Source: Algoriphagus sp. AGSA1 (GTDB taxonomy: Bacteria; Bacteroidota; Bacteroidia; Cytophagales; Cyclobacteriaceae). Taken from it: a DNA stretch of 64,000 bases. The position numbers were made by a program, and so were the translations under genes. Below are positions 9,135 through 18,548 of this stretch, piece by piece; positions within the stretch are counted from its first letter, which is position 1; every line of letters begins with the position of its first letter. The DNA lies in NCBI RefSeq assembly GCF_021390545.1, contig NZ_JAJUWR010000025.1:1-64000 (forward strand). Reading direction: 5' to 3'. The notes under the pieces were generated by a model that saw nothing but the letters and a program-made list of their open reading frames with translations, had not been told where the DNA came from and did no database searches.

Positions 9135-11846
9135 CTAATCTGCCAGTTGAAATTCAGTAAGTGTTTGGCCACTTCTGGTTCTTATCAGATATTGGCCTAA
9201 GGAGGATTGATAAGTGATTTGTATTGGTCCTGTACTTTCCAGTGGCATAGTAGTCTGGAGATTGCCATTCAGGTCATAGAGATAGCAAAATTCCTGATTA
9301 AGATCTGTGATAGCAAATAACTGCCTAGTGGATCCAAAATCAAAATATTGGTAGAGCAGGTTTTCAGCTGATACCCGGGTACTGAACAAAATTTGTTCAT
9401 TTCGGTTCAGAACGGATATTTCATTGAACTGTCTTGATATAAAAACAAAATCATTTTGCTTCTGATCAGGTATGAGTAGGAATTCACTGTCCCGGTCATT
9501 TTTGATCAGCTGGTTTCTGTAGGTGATTTCACCATTGAAATTGGAGTGGATCACCTCACCGTTTTTTGTGATACCTACAAGTTGTGTAGATCTGGATTTT
9601 GGATCCCTCCAGGCTATCAGACCTGAATTAAATGATTCTCCCAGTTTTATTGAAGAACTTGTCTGGGATTCACCTCTCCTATTGAATAGCAGTAACCTGC
9701 CGTCGGCAGCTAAGGCTACCATAAAATCACCTTTGCCCGGAACACGGTAATGGGCCGGGGCACCGATTGTTTTAGCCCCAGTTTTTTTAGGGTTCCAGCC
9801 TTCGAGCTTTTGACCGGTTTTGTCCATGAGGTATAAATTTCCTTCTGCGGTGCTTATGAAGTAGCGATATTCTTTTGTGTTGCTGTAGTCCACCAAGTTT
9901 AGTTCGAGGATCTGTTCGCTGTTCACACCAAATGGATATCCAGGAAGAGAGTTTCCAAGCCTGTCGATCCCATATACTTGGTCAGCGGTTGCCACAATGA
10001 TCTGAAGTTTTGCGTTCTTATAATAGTCTATCTGGAAAGTCTCGGAGACGATAGGGCCAGAGAGTGGTAAGGAATACACTTCTTGGCCGGCGGAGTTGAT
10101 CAGATGGAGTACATTGTTTTCGTCCTGGATTACTATATCTTCAGTGTTGTCTTGATAATTGATGATTGACTTTGGCCCATAGACTATTTGTCGGTCAAAG
10201 CTGATCCTGTTACTTGGTTGTAAAAGAATGGCATCCTTGGTTTCGATCACGGGTTTTGCCCCTCCTTTATATGGCAACATCAAGGTGGCCTCAGGTTTTC
10301 CTTGAAGTTGGTTGATTCTAAATGAGAGCCATGTGAAAGACTGGAAAGCCTCAGCATATTTTTGTAAAAATGAGCTCCATGAGGGATTGACTTTTTTTGT
10401 CCAAGAACCCCAGATCTGATCTATGAGATACATCTGACTGAAGCCCGAGGTAGGGATGAGGTCTTTTTTAGCTTCAGGTGCCCGGGAGGATTTGCCCCAT
10501 GTGCTTCCACTTCGGATATCCTCCAGCACCATCTTCATTCCTTGTTGTGTATTGGTGAAGATCAATGTCCCGTTTTCCGCAGTGATGAATGTTTGGCCAA
10601 AGCCTGGGAATTTTCCCTCGAATAGATGTGCGGGAAAATTCTCCTCTGAGATATAGAGGATTTCGTGGTCTAAGTAGTAATCCGAGCCTTCATCCCCGTC
10701 ACTTGCTTGGAAGTCCTTTAGTTGTTGAATCGCCAAATCAACATCATTTGTCCTTGCCAAAAGGGCGAGATTGTCATCTACACCACCTGAAGACTCCAGG
10801 TTTAGCAAGTACAGTTCCCCTGTAAAACTGTCGAGGAATCCTTTTTCCAGGAGATGTTGCTGGATGTCACCACTGTAGGTGGCCCTTGCAGTGAAAGCCC
10901 TGTTTTCAATATTTTGGGTCTGATAGATACTTTCCAGGTTAATCTGGGTGATGGAAAGGGTGCGGTTGGAAATTATTTCTTCTATTTCAGCCAGATTAGC
11001 TTGGATGGAAGGTGTAAAGACCACATCCTCCTCATACAATAGAGGCCCCTTGAAAAGCAAGAGGTTTTCTTCCAAGACCAAATCCAATGCAGCTACACCA
11101 GGGATGATTTCTAAGGCTGCAATACTGTTGTTTTGTCTTTGTCCATTGACCCCTTTGAGCAAACTGGCCAAGCCTTTGCCAGAGAGCAAAAGCCTTCCCT
11201 GCGAATCTGAGTTGTAGGGAATGGACTTGACCAGGGAAAAAAAGTTTTGCTGATCTTCATTGGCAAAGAACCGTATCGCCTCCTCTACCAGAAAGGAGGA
11301 AGAAGAGACAACAGCAAGATCCCCAAGCAAGGAGATGCTCCATAATCTTTTGTTTTCCGAGTCATAATATTCCAATACATCCTTATCAGAATATTTCCTC
11401 GACTGAAAACGGGCCCCGGTAGGAAGACGTGTTTCGATTTCTTCCATGAAGCCCGTCGCCTTGGATGAGCTGAGATCAATTGTGAAAAGCAGCTCGAAAG
11501 TTTCTGATCCGGTAGAATGGAGACTTACTGTAACTTGATGGCCATCCAGTAATCTGGCTATTTCCCCTGTGCCTCCGTTTAAACTGTCCAACGTGATGAG
11601 TTGGTCGGAGAGTCGCTGGAAGGCAGGAAAGTTTTTCAAAATCTGCCAAACGGGGTCATTGACCAGGGTGTTCCATTGTGTCGCTCCTTGGTACGTTTCA
11701 AAGACAAAAACAGCATTTTGGCTGATGACCTCTAAATTATTGACCTTTCGGGAAGAAAAGTAGGACTTGTAAACCCAAAAACCACCTCCGATGAGGGATA
11801 TGGAGATAAAAAGTATAAGTAGGCTTTTCCAGATCTTCACAGGCAC
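9135..11846 (-). CDS. Membrane-anchored protein, DUF3352-like N-terminal part with C-terminal beta repeats
   Basis: A 903-aa protein with a single N-terminal membrane segment (residues about 8-28) and a large exported remainder. The first 500 residues resemble DUF3352-type proteins (AVFVFETYQ, LLDGHQVTVSLHS), and the last 300 residues contain repeated short beta motifs (YGIDRLGNSLPGYPFG, LYLMDKTGQKLEGW, LLFNRRGESQTSSS) like a PQQ/WD-type propeller. No catalytic motif is visible. Its start lies 93 nt from the mdh stop on the same strand. Function unknown; a scaffold role is only a guess from architecture. Confidence 0.6.
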   Translation of the reverse strand: MPVKIWKSLLILFISISLIGGGFWVYKSYFSSRKVNNLEVISQNAVFVFETYQGATQWNTLVNDPVWQILKNFPAFQRLSDQLITLDSLNGGTGEIARLLDGHQVTVSLHSTGSETFELLFTIDLSSSKATGFMEEIETRLPTGARFQSRKYSDKDVLEYYDSENKRLWSISLLGDLAVVSSSSFLVEEAIRFFANEDQQNFFSLVKSIPYNSDSQGRLLLSGKGLASLLKGVNGQRQNNSIAALEIIPGVAALDLVLEENLLLFKGPLLYEEDVVFTPSIQANLAEIEEIISNRTLSITQINLESIYQTQNIENRAFTARATYSGDIQQHLLEKGFLDSFTGELYLLNLESSGGVDDNLALLARTNDVDLAIQQLKDFQASDGDEGSDYYLDHEILYISEENFPAHLFEGKFPGFGQTFITAENGTLIFTNTQQGMKMVLEDIRSGSTWGKSSRAPEAKKDLIPTSGFSQMYLIDQIWGSWTKKVNPSWSSFLQKYAEAFQSFTWLSFRINQLQGKPEATLMLPYKGGAKPVIETKDAILLQPSNRISFDRQIVYGPKSIINYQDNTEDIVIQDENNVLHLINSAGQEVYSLPLSGPIVSETFQIDYYKNAKLQIIVATADQVYGIDRLGNSLPGYPFGVNSEQILELNLVDYSNTKEYRYFISTAEGNLYLMDKTGQKLEGWNPKKTGAKTIGAPAHYRVPGKGDFMVALAADGRLLLFNRRGESQTSSSIKLGESFNSGLIAWRDPKSRSTQLVGITKNGEVIHSNFNGEITYRNQLIKNDRDSEFLLIPDQKQNDFVFISRQFNEISVLNRNEQILFSTRVSAENLLYQYFDFGSTRQLFAITDLNQEFCYLYDLNGNLQTTMPLESTGPIQITYQSSLGQYLIRTRSGQTLTEFQLAD

Positions 11847-11872
11847 AAGGATGATTCAGATGGCAAAATACA

Positions 11873-11921
11873 AAAATCAGACCTAAGAACTCCCGTTGAT
11901 AGAAAGAGAGTCTCAGGTCTA
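11873..11921 (-). terminator. Rho-independent terminator after mdh
   Basis: Outer arms 11879-11884 and 11915-11920 pair and extend inward imperfectly. On the minus strand the stem is followed by GATTTTTG. It separates mdh from the 903-aa gene. Confidence 0.6.
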
Positions 11922-11939
11922 AAGATAATTCTGCCAGGA

Positions 11940-12875
11940 TTACTTACCCAGTTTATTCAAAACTTCCATTACTTCTTTCACATGACCTCTAGAGGTCTCT
12001 AGAAGTGCTTTTTCTTCAGTGTTAAGATCAAGCTCAAGTACTTTCTCCACACCGTTTTTGCCAAGGATGACAGGCACGCCGAGGTAGCAATCATCGATTC
12101 CGTATTCACCTTCCAGCTTGATACAAACAGGGAAAACCCTACGTTGGTTTTTCAAGATCGCTTCTACCATCTGGGCAGCTGCGGATCCCGGTGCATACCA
12201 GGCAGAAGTACCCATTAGTTTCACTAGCTCTCCTCCACCGAATTTGGTCCTTTCGATGATGGCATCCAGTTTTTCTTTAGCTACTAGCTCAGTGACCGGG
12301 ATACCTGCTACAGTAGTATAGCGAGGAAGGGGAACCATCGTGTCACCATGGCCTCCCATTAGGATAGCCTGGATTTCTTTTGGAGACACATTCAGCTCTT
12401 CGGCAAGGAATGCTCTGTAGCGGGCTGTATCCAAAATACCCGCCATGCCGATCACTTTGTTTCTTGAAGTACCCGCTGTGATGTGTGCCTGATAGGTCAT
12501 CACATCAAGTGGATTGGAGACCACAATGATAATCGCATCAGGAGAGTGCTTGATCACATTTTCAGTCACAGACTTCACGATACCTGCATTGGTTTCTATC
12601 AGGTCGTCACGGGTCATACCGGGCTTGCGCGGAAGACCTGAGGTGATCACCACCACGTCTGAATTTGCAGTCTTGCTATAATCGTTGGTGCTGCCTGTGG
12701 TACGGCTATCGTATTGGTTGATAGGTGCCTTTTGGAAAATGTCAAGCGCTTTGCCTTCAGCTACTCCCTCTTTAATGTCAACTAATACGATTTCTTCTGC
12801 GATCTCGCGATAAGCCAATACGTCAGCGCAAGTCGCGCCCACATTACCTGCTCCTACTACGGTTACTTTGCTCAT
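11940..12875 (-). CDS. mdh: Malate dehydrogenase, NAD-dependent (LDH-like type)
   Basis: A 311-aa enzyme that interconverts malate and oxaloacetate in the TCA cycle. The NAD-binding glycine motif is VVGAGNVGAT (residues 6-15) and Asp33 ends the second strand. Substrate arginines lie in GLPRKPGMTRDD (Arg83, Arg89) and at Arg152, with Asn121 and catalytic His176 in GGHGDTMVP. The Arg pair and short length match the LDH-like bacterial malate dehydrogenase group rather than lactate dehydrogenase. It has its own downstream hairpin and a 266-nt upstream gap, so it is probably transcribed alone. Confidence 0.95.
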   Translation of the reverse strand: MSKVTVVGAGNVGATCADVLAYREIAEEIVLVDIKEGVAEGKALDIFQKAPINQYDSRTTGSTNDYSKTANSDVVVITSGLPRKPGMTRDDLIETNAGIVKSVTENVIKHSPDAIIIVVSNPLDVMTYQAHITAGTSRNKVIGMAGILDTARYRAFLAEELNVSPKEIQAILMGGHGDTMVPLPRYTTVAGIPVTELVAKEKLDAIIERTKFGGGELVKLMGTSAWYAPGSAAAQMVEAILKNQRRVFPVCIKLEGEYGIDDCYLGVPVILGKNGVEKVLELDLNTEEKALLETSRGHVKEVMEVLNKLGK

Positions 12876-13141
12876 TAGATTTATAGATTTAATATTGATT
12901 TTGTTGTGTTAAAAAGCGGCGCTAAGTTATTAAACAATGCCTAGGATTCGAAATAGAGAATGGAATACTTTGTAGGCAATTAAGGTTTTTTATAAAAGCC
13001 CATAGTGGTGGTTTACTAAGGGATTGCTGAAAAAAATCCAGTTATGCCAGTATCAAGGCGGCCGGGTGAAGATGTGTGTTTATACCCTCAAGGTTATAGC
13101 TTTTTATTTACTATAGGCGTTTTTCAACATGTGCTAATTAT

Positions 13142-13657
13142 TTATTCGAACATTTGTCTTAGACTGAAGAAACCAAATGATTCTCTGTATGACCGAAATA
13201 AGCGTTGGTTGTTTTGGTTGTAATATTCAGCTAAAGAAGTCATCATTTTTGCCTTGATTTTCGGGTTGCTGTCAAATATCTCATGTATGGCAAAATGTGG
13301 GATCACGATCAATTCTGCCTCGTCAGAAACGATAAGGGCAGTGTAGGTTCTTTTGGCGTTTTCGAGCAAAGAGTTTTCACCGAAAGCCTCTCCTCTGTGG
13401 ACTTCAAGGATGGTTTCAAAATCATCTTTGATATCTATGGTCAAGGTAATATGGCCACTTTTCACTAAATACAGTGCTTGGCTGGGGTCTTTGCTGAAAA
13501 AGACCACTTCGTCTTTTACATATTTGCGGTGATGCATGGCCGGAATGAACCGGGTCATTTCTTTGTCTTTGAGGTTCTCAAAAAACTTGATCTGACCAAG
13601 AAATCGGAACATCTGGCTTTCAGTTTCGGTGTAGGTTTTAGAAAACGGATTTCTCAT
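13142..13657 (-). CDS. Cyclic nucleotide-binding domain protein without HTH
   Basis: A 171-aa protein with one cNMP-binding beta-roll (about residues 20-135): VKDEVVFFSKDPSQALYLV, then HRGEAFGENSLLENAKRTYT in the phosphate-binding cassette position. The remaining 35 residues (Gln/Asn/Arg-rich, ending SLRQMFE) do not look like the winged helix of Crp/Fnr regulators, so a DNA-binding role is not supported. Its start lies 3 nt after the tilS stop, so the two form an operon. Confidence 0.8.
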   Translation of the reverse strand: MRNPFSKTYTETESQMFRFLGQIKFFENLKDKEMTRFIPAMHHRKYVKDEVVFFSKDPSQALYLVKSGHITLTIDIKDDFETILEVHRGEAFGENSLLENAKRTYTALIVSDEAELIVIPHFAIHEIFDSNPKIKAKMMTSLAEYYNQNNQRLFRSYRESFGFFSLRQMFE

Positions 13658-13660
13658 GAC

Positions 13661-14980
13661 TCATCGTTTTTTGAAATAAAGCAATTTCCTGGTGGCTGCT
13701 GTGGTTTTTGCCCAGTCGGCAATCCTGTAGCCTATTACCCAGGCTATCTCTCCGTCCGAAACTACTACTTTTACCTCATGTTTTTTAACCAAGGGCACTT
13801 TCAAATCTATCAAAAAGTCCGAAATTTTTTTGGTGTTTTGCATCCCTAGCGGTATAAAGCGATCGCCTTCTTTCCAAGAGCGAACCTCGAGAGGAAAGGT
13901 GAGCCTTTCCAAATCCATCATGGCATTTTGATGGGTTTTGTCCAGATTTTCATTTCCATCTAATTTGATGATATCGTACCTTCCCTCGGGCAATATACAT
14001 TCAATATCGTTTTCCGATAAGGTGATGGGATCGAATATTTCCGGTATAGCCGCCAGAATAAGCTGGTTTCTGTCGAGGTTGAGCAAATGGGAGGAGCTTT
14101 GAAAAACTTTTCCAGATTCTCCAGAGTGACAACTTTCCAGGATGTCCTGTGCCTGATCGGAATTGAAACCGAATGGGCGAAGCCAAAAGTATAGCAAGCT
14201 AGACGCTCCGCTGGTCTTTACAATATCAGCTAAGGATAAAGTATATAAGCCGTCGTGCTCTTTGATTTTATCTTTCTTCCAGGTTTCGAAGAGCGCCGAG
14301 AACGCTTTTCCCGTGTCCTTCAGCCTAGCAAAGCTGCTAAGAAGATTGAGCCTGGCATCATCAGCTACAGAATACAGAGCAGGCAAGCTGACGTGGCGGA
14401 GTTTATTTCTTTTGTAGTCGGTTTTTTCGTTGGAGCTGTCTTCCCTCCAGGGGATATGATGCTCAAGCACATAGTCACGGATCATTTTGCGGCTAAAGGG
14501 GAGCAGGGGGCGGATCAGCCAGCCTCGTTGCTCAGCCATACCATATATGCCTTCTATACCCGTCCCTCTGAGTAGGTTCAGGAAAACAGTTTCGATCTGG
14601 TCATCCTCATGATGGGCTAAGATTATCCCCGCCAGATTTTGCTCTGATCTTATCTTTTCAAACCATGTGTAACGTATCTCCCGGGCTGCCATTTGCGTAG
14701 AGATATTTCGTTCCGACGCATAGGTGTGGGTTTCGGCATGATGGACGTGAAAGGTTTTATTTGAATCCCCTGCCCATTTTCTCAGAAACTCCTCGTCTTG
14801 TTCACTGTCTTCACCCCTTAGCCGGAAATTTACATGGGCGATTTCAAAGTTGATCCCTGCTGTAGTAAGGAGGCTGTCCAGGCACATGCTGTCTATGCCG
14901 CCACTGCTTGCCAGTAGGTAAGTTTTGCCAGGATCCAGTAGTGATTTGTTCCGGACATGCCGGATAAAAGTGTCAACCAT
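13661..14980 (-). CDS. tilS: tRNA(Ile)-lysidine synthetase TilS
   Basis: A 439-aa enzyme that attaches lysine to C34 of tRNA-Ile(CAU), allowing AUA decoding. The PP-loop ATP-pyrophosphatase motif SSGGIDS lies at residues 25-31 and LAHHEDDQIETVFLNLLRG follows at about 120. The C-terminal part (VRSWKEGDRFIPLGM, KKISDFLIDLKVP) is the TilS C-terminal domain. The start is close to the divergent OstA-like gene, so the two share a 48-nt intergenic region. Confidence 0.95.
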   Translation of the reverse strand: MVDTFIRHVRNKSLLDPGKTYLLASSGGIDSMCLDSLLTTAGINFEIAHVNFRLRGEDSEQDEEFLRKWAGDSNKTFHVHHAETHTYASERNISTQMAAREIRYTWFEKIRSEQNLAGIILAHHEDDQIETVFLNLLRGTGIEGIYGMAEQRGWLIRPLLPFSRKMIRDYVLEHHIPWREDSSNEKTDYKRNKLRHVSLPALYSVADDARLNLLSSFARLKDTGKAFSALFETWKKDKIKEHDGLYTLSLADIVKTSGASSLLYFWLRPFGFNSDQAQDILESCHSGESGKVFQSSSHLLNLDRNQLILAAIPEIFDPITLSENDIECILPEGRYDIIKLDGNENLDKTHQNAMMDLERLTFPLEVRSWKEGDRFIPLGMQNTKKISDFLIDLKVPLVKKHEVKVVVSDGEIAWVIGYRIADWAKTTAATRKLLYFKKR

Positions 14981-15011
14981 TGATCAAAAATACCAATTTC
15001 TACTAATTTTG
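14980..15011 (+). promoter_or_regulatory. Candidate promoter for the OstA-like gene
   Basis: TTG at 14980-14982 and TAATTTTG at 15004-15011, 21 nt apart, fit the Bacteroidota -33/-7 pattern (TTTG / TAnnTTTG). The -7 box lies 17 nt before the ATG at 15029. Sequence match only. Confidence 0.4.
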
Positions 15012-15028
15012 CCCACATTCCTACAGCT

Positions 15029-16669
15029 ATGACTTCATCCTTATTTCGTATTTCTTTCTTTCTACTGGCTTTTTGGGTCATATCATTTTCATCCCAGGCA
15101 CAGGAAAAGTCCTATCTGGAGATTACCAGAGCAGAAGAGTTGAGAAAAGTACAGAACTATGAACGGCTTATAGGGGATGTTGAGATGAAGCATCAGAAAT
15201 CTTTGATTTATTGTGATTCAGCCCATTTTTTTCGACAAGAAAACAAAGCGCGCCTTTTTGGGAATGTGAGAATAGTGGATACGGAAGACCCTGTGCAGAC
15301 CACTAGTAGATATGCTGAATACGATGGAAACACCAAGTTGGCTAAACTCAGGAATAACGTGGTTTTCACCAATCAAAAAACCACGCTCACTACCGAATAC
15401 TTGGATTATGACCGTGCAGGTAATATCGCCTATTATTATAATAAGGGGAAAGTAGTTGACTCGGTCAATGTACTGACGAGTGAAAAAGGGAGGTATGAAG
15501 TTTCCATTGAAAAAATCACATTTCAGAATAATGTAGTGTTGGTCAATCCTGATTACACTATGAAAACAAATGATTTGATCTATCTGACCATTCCCAAAAC
15601 CGCCGAGACGCAAGGATTGACTAACCTGATTTCAAAAGACGGAAATACGCTTGATGCCCAGGATGGGAGTTTTTATGATACCCAAGCAAAGAAATTCAGA
15701 TTTTACGATGGAGTGGTAGAGACCGAAACGAGTAGGATAAAAGCAAAAGAACTCTACTACAGCGAACTGGATGCCTACTATGAAGGAAAAGAAAATGTCC
15801 GTGTCCTCAACAAGGAGAGGCAAGTGGAGGTGTTTGGGGACAAGGGTGAGTATTGGGATGAGCGAAAGTATAGTTTGGTTCATGGAAATGCCCTGGTCAG
15901 GAGATATTTTGAAAGTGACACACTATACATGGCCTCTGATTCATTGATCTCGCAGGATGGAGAAGCGGATTCCTTAAAATATCTTTTGGCATTCAGAAAG
16001 GTGCGATTGGTGAAATCTGCTATGTCAGGCGTGGCGGATTCCTTGGTGTATAATTATTCTGATTCATCTATCCAACTGTTCAAGGATCCGGTTATGTGGA
16101 ATCAAAAGAGCCAAATCACCGCTGACAGCATGGTGTTTTATATTGCGAATGAAGAGCTGGACCGCGTGTTTATGAAAGACAAGGTGTTTGTGATCACCCA
16201 AGACACCATCAAAAACTTCAACCAAATGAAGGGGAGGACTATGGTAGGTTATTTCGAGGAGGGGCAGATGGACAGGATTGATATTGACGGTAACGGAGAG
16301 TCATTGTATTTTGCCTTACAGGCAGATACGGTTTCTCAGGGGATCAATAAAACACTCAGTGCCAGTATCAAACTCAGATTCAAAGAAGGGGTGATCCAGC
16401 GTGTGACTTACGGGGTGAAACCTGATGGGAAATTTACCCCGTTTCAACTTGTAGATGAACAGAATTCCAGGTTGGAAGGGTTTAATTGGAGGTTTGAAGA
16501 ACGCCCGACCATAGAGGATATCCATGCTTGGAGAGCAATAGAAGAAATCGATCCTGACGCAGAGAATTTGTTCAATTTGCCAGAGGTGGAACTGGTTATG
16601 CCTACGGAAGACGAAATCTTGAAATCCCTACAAAAGCGTGGCTGGAGCCCAGAAAAAGAGATTCCATGA
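15029..16669 (+). CDS. OstA-like protein (LptA/LptD N-terminal family), LPS export
   Basis: A 546-aa exported protein with a signal peptide (about 1-24, ending SSQA). The mature part is a long series of OstA/LptA-type beta repeats, e.g. GDVEMKHQKSLIYCDSAHFF, GNVRIVDTEDPVQTTSRYAEY, VVFTNQKTTLTTEYLDYD and FQNNVVLVNPDYTMKTNDL. Proteins of this fold form the periplasmic bridge for lipopolysaccharide or bind LPS during outer membrane assembly. Bacteroidota commonly encode such a protein near other envelope genes. The next lineage-typical envelope gene, bamD, is 1 kb downstream. Confidence 0.85.
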   Translation: MTSSLFRISFFLLAFWVISFSSQAQEKSYLEITRAEELRKVQNYERLIGDVEMKHQKSLIYCDSAHFFRQENKARLFGNVRIVDTEDPVQTTSRYAEYDGNTKLAKLRNNVVFTNQKTTLTTEYLDYDRAGNIAYYYNKGKVVDSVNVLTSEKGRYEVSIEKITFQNNVVLVNPDYTMKTNDLIYLTIPKTAETQGLTNLISKDGNTLDAQDGSFYDTQAKKFRFYDGVVETETSRIKAKELYYSELDAYYEGKENVRVLNKERQVEVFGDKGEYWDERKYSLVHGNALVRRYFESDTLYMASDSLISQDGEADSLKYLLAFRKVRLVKSAMSGVADSLVYNYSDSSIQLFKDPVMWNQKSQITADSMVFYIANEELDRVFMKDKVFVITQDTIKNFNQMKGRTMVGYFEEGQMDRIDIDGNGESLYFALQADTVSQGINKTLSASIKLRFKEGVIQRVTYGVKPDGKFTPFQLVDEQNSRLEGFNWRFEERPTIEDIHAWRAIEEIDPDAENLFNLPEVELVMPTEDEILKSLQKRGWSPEKEIP

Positions 16670-16726
16670 GTTTTTTGACCTCTTGGTGGATAAGGCAACG
16701 CAATTAAGAGCGAAAAATTTTGTAAA

Positions 16727-16751
16727 GGTTAACAGTTTTTAACCGCTTTTT
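16727..16751 (+). terminator. Probable terminator after the OstA-like gene
   Basis: GGTTAA (16727-16732) and TTAACC (16739-16744) form a short stem followed by GC and six T. It lies between two plus-strand genes. Confidence 0.5.
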
Positions 16752-16836
16752 TCTGATAATACATAGCCATCGACGTAGTTTTGTGCGTATATTGAATAGA
16801 ATTACAATACAAAAGGCGTATCGATTAAAACTCTAC

Positions 16837-17553
16837 ATGAAACGATTACTCATTTTTTTTACATGGCTATGGCTATTGGCACCTCTAGTGGTACGGGCAC
16901 AGCAGGTTCGTGTGTTGAGTGACGGGGTAGAGTTCCGTGGTGATTTGGGTTCTGTGCAGCGTAAGACTGTTTTCATTCAGAATGAAACCTCCCAGACGAA
17001 GACTTACCTGCTCAAAAGCCTTAGGGGAAACATAGGTTCCTCCCAGAAGGTGAAAATCTGCATTGGCGAACAATGTTTCGATCCTAAAAAAGAACTCGCC
17101 AAAATTAAACTGACCTTGGCTCCCGGTGAACTGTTGACGGATTTATATCTGAACTTTGAAATGGGGATAGCAGCGACCAGGGGTTCTTTCGACTTGTCTT
17201 TTGTGAATGAAAACAATCTGAGGGATGTGTTCGTCGTTGAAGCTAGGTACGAGGTGGAAGACCCATCCATAAAAGTGGATAAGTTTGACTACGATGACAT
17301 TGTACTTAGTGATGTCTATCCCAACCCCAGTGTACGTACCGCACAATTTGACTATACAATCAAAAACCAGTCAGTGAAGGCTAGAATTTCTATTAATAGT
17401 TTTATCGGCAACCCAGTGGCGAATTATGAACTCGACCCAGGAAGAAATACATTGCCGATAAATGTGTCAGATTTGAATCCTGGTATATATTTCTACACAC
17501 TTTTCTTGGACAATAAGAATATTGTGACCAAGAAGCTCGTTGTCAAGAAGTAA
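16837..17553 (+). CDS. Secreted protein with type IX secretion C-terminal sorting domain
   Basis: The start is set at the ATG at 16837 because it begins a clean signal peptide (MKRLLIFFTWLWLLAPL, cleaved near VRAQ); the longer frame needs a GTG and adds a basic non-signal segment. The product is 238 aa. The last 80 residues form a Por-secretion/T9SS type A sorting domain: DVYPNPSVRTAQFDY, then ISINSFIGNPVANYEL and LNPGIYFYTLFLDNKNIVTK, ending KKLVVKK. It is therefore predicted to be exported across the outer membrane by the type IX system. The N-terminal 130 residues are an unrecognised beta domain. Confidence 0.75.
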   Translation: MKRLLIFFTWLWLLAPLVVRAQQVRVLSDGVEFRGDLGSVQRKTVFIQNETSQTKTYLLKSLRGNIGSSQKVKICIGEQCFDPKKELAKIKLTLAPGELLTDLYLNFEMGIAATRGSFDLSFVNENNLRDVFVVEARYEVEDPSIKVDKFDYDDIVLSDVYPNPSVRTAQFDYTIKNQSVKARISINSFIGNPVANYELDPGRNTLPINVSDLNPGIYFYTLFLDNKNIVTKKLVVKK

Positions 17554-17578
17554 GACTTGACTTCGCAACAACCATCCA

Positions 17579-17609
17579 TTTGAATTCGAATATTTATCCC
17601 GTATATTTG
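17579..17609 (+). promoter_or_regulatory. Bacteroidota-type promoter upstream of bamD
   Basis: TTTG at 17579-17582 and TATATTTG at 17602-17609, separated by 19 nt, match the -33 TTTG / -7 TAnnTTTG consensus of Bacteroidota housekeeping promoters. The start codon at 17621 would leave a very short leader. Confidence 0.55.
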
Positions 17610-17620
17610 TGGTCTTGAAA

Positions 17621-18529
17621 ATGAAAATGCGCATACAATCCATTTTATTACTGGTTATTATCCTATCGACAGGGGCATGTGGCCCATTCAGCAAGCTTGA
17701 GAAGAGCACGAACTGGGAGGAGCTATATGCGGGGGCCAACAAATATTATCAGGAAGGGGAATACAATAAGGCAATTATCCTATTTGATAAGGTGCTTCCT
17801 GTGATCCGCGGCAGCGAAAAAGCTGAATTGGCAGATTACAATTATGCCAATTGTCATTTTAAGACCAAGAGATATATAGAAGCTGCGGGTTATTTCAGCA
17901 ATTTCTATAGAACCTACAACAGGAGTCCTTTGGCAGAAGAAGCGTTGTTTATGAACGCCTACTCTTTGTACCTGGATGCACCTGACGCCAATCTAGACCA
18001 ACAGAGTTCCCAAGAAGCGGTAGCCGCCATTCAGCAGTTTGTCACCAAATTTCCCTCTTCAGCCAGTTATGAGCGGGCGATGGAGATGTTAGTTGATCTA
18101 CAGGGTAGGTTTGAGCAAAAAGCCTACATGGAATCTTCCATGTACTACAGGTTGAAAGACGGGCTATATCCAGGAGACTTTTACCGTGCCTGCATCATCA
18201 ACTTCCAGAACTTCGCTAAGGATTATCCGGAAAGTAAACATAATGAAGAACTTGCCTATAAGTTGGTAGAAGTAAGTACAGGATATGCAGAGAACAGTAC
18301 CTTCTTCAAGAAGGAAGAACGATTAAAAGATGCTATAGGATTTGCATCCGCCTTTTACCGTAAATACCCAAATAGTGCCTATACCGGTAAGGTCAATACT
18401 TATGAAGCTAAAGCTAAAAAGGAGTTGGAGTCCCATGCCAAACTTCAAAAAGAATACACAGAACGCTTAGCAGAACAAAAAGCGAATGCAGAGGAAAATA
18501 AGCCTTTGGAAAAAGTAGAAATCAATTAG
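17621..18529 (+). CDS. bamD: Outer membrane protein assembly factor BamD
   Basis: The product is about 302 aa from the ATG at 17621, chosen over a GTG at 17609 that lies in the -7 box. It has a lipobox (LSTGAC, Cys20) and TPR-type helices: ANKYYQEGEYNKAIILFDK, then YIEAAGYFSNFYRTY and FVTKFPSSASYERAMEML. BamD is the lipoprotein partner of BamA in beta-barrel insertion. The tail is charged and low in complexity (KANAEENKPLEKVEIN). It is the first gene of the cluster bamD-rpoZ-coaBC-DUF4835-recN, an order common in Bacteroidota. Confidence 0.9.
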   Translation: MKMRIQSILLLVIILSTGACGPFSKLEKSTNWEELYAGANKYYQEGEYNKAIILFDKVLPVIRGSEKAELADYNYANCHFKTKRYIEAAGYFSNFYRTYNRSPLAEEALFMNAYSLYLDAPDANLDQQSSQEAVAAIQQFVTKFPSSASYERAMEMLVDLQGRFEQKAYMESSMYYRLKDGLYPGDFYRACIINFQNFAKDYPESKHNEELAYKLVEVSTGYAENSTFFKKEERLKDAIGFASAFYRKYPNSAYTGKVNTYEAKAKKELESHAKLQKEYTERLAEQKANAEENKPLEKVEIN

Positions 18530-18548
18530 AACAATAATCAATACATAT

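Noticed and set aside
13478-13849. 123-codon plus-strand frame across the tilS / cNMP-binding genes
   Set aside because: Antisense to two confidently assigned genes; Phe/Tyr/His-rich composition is typical of a shadow.
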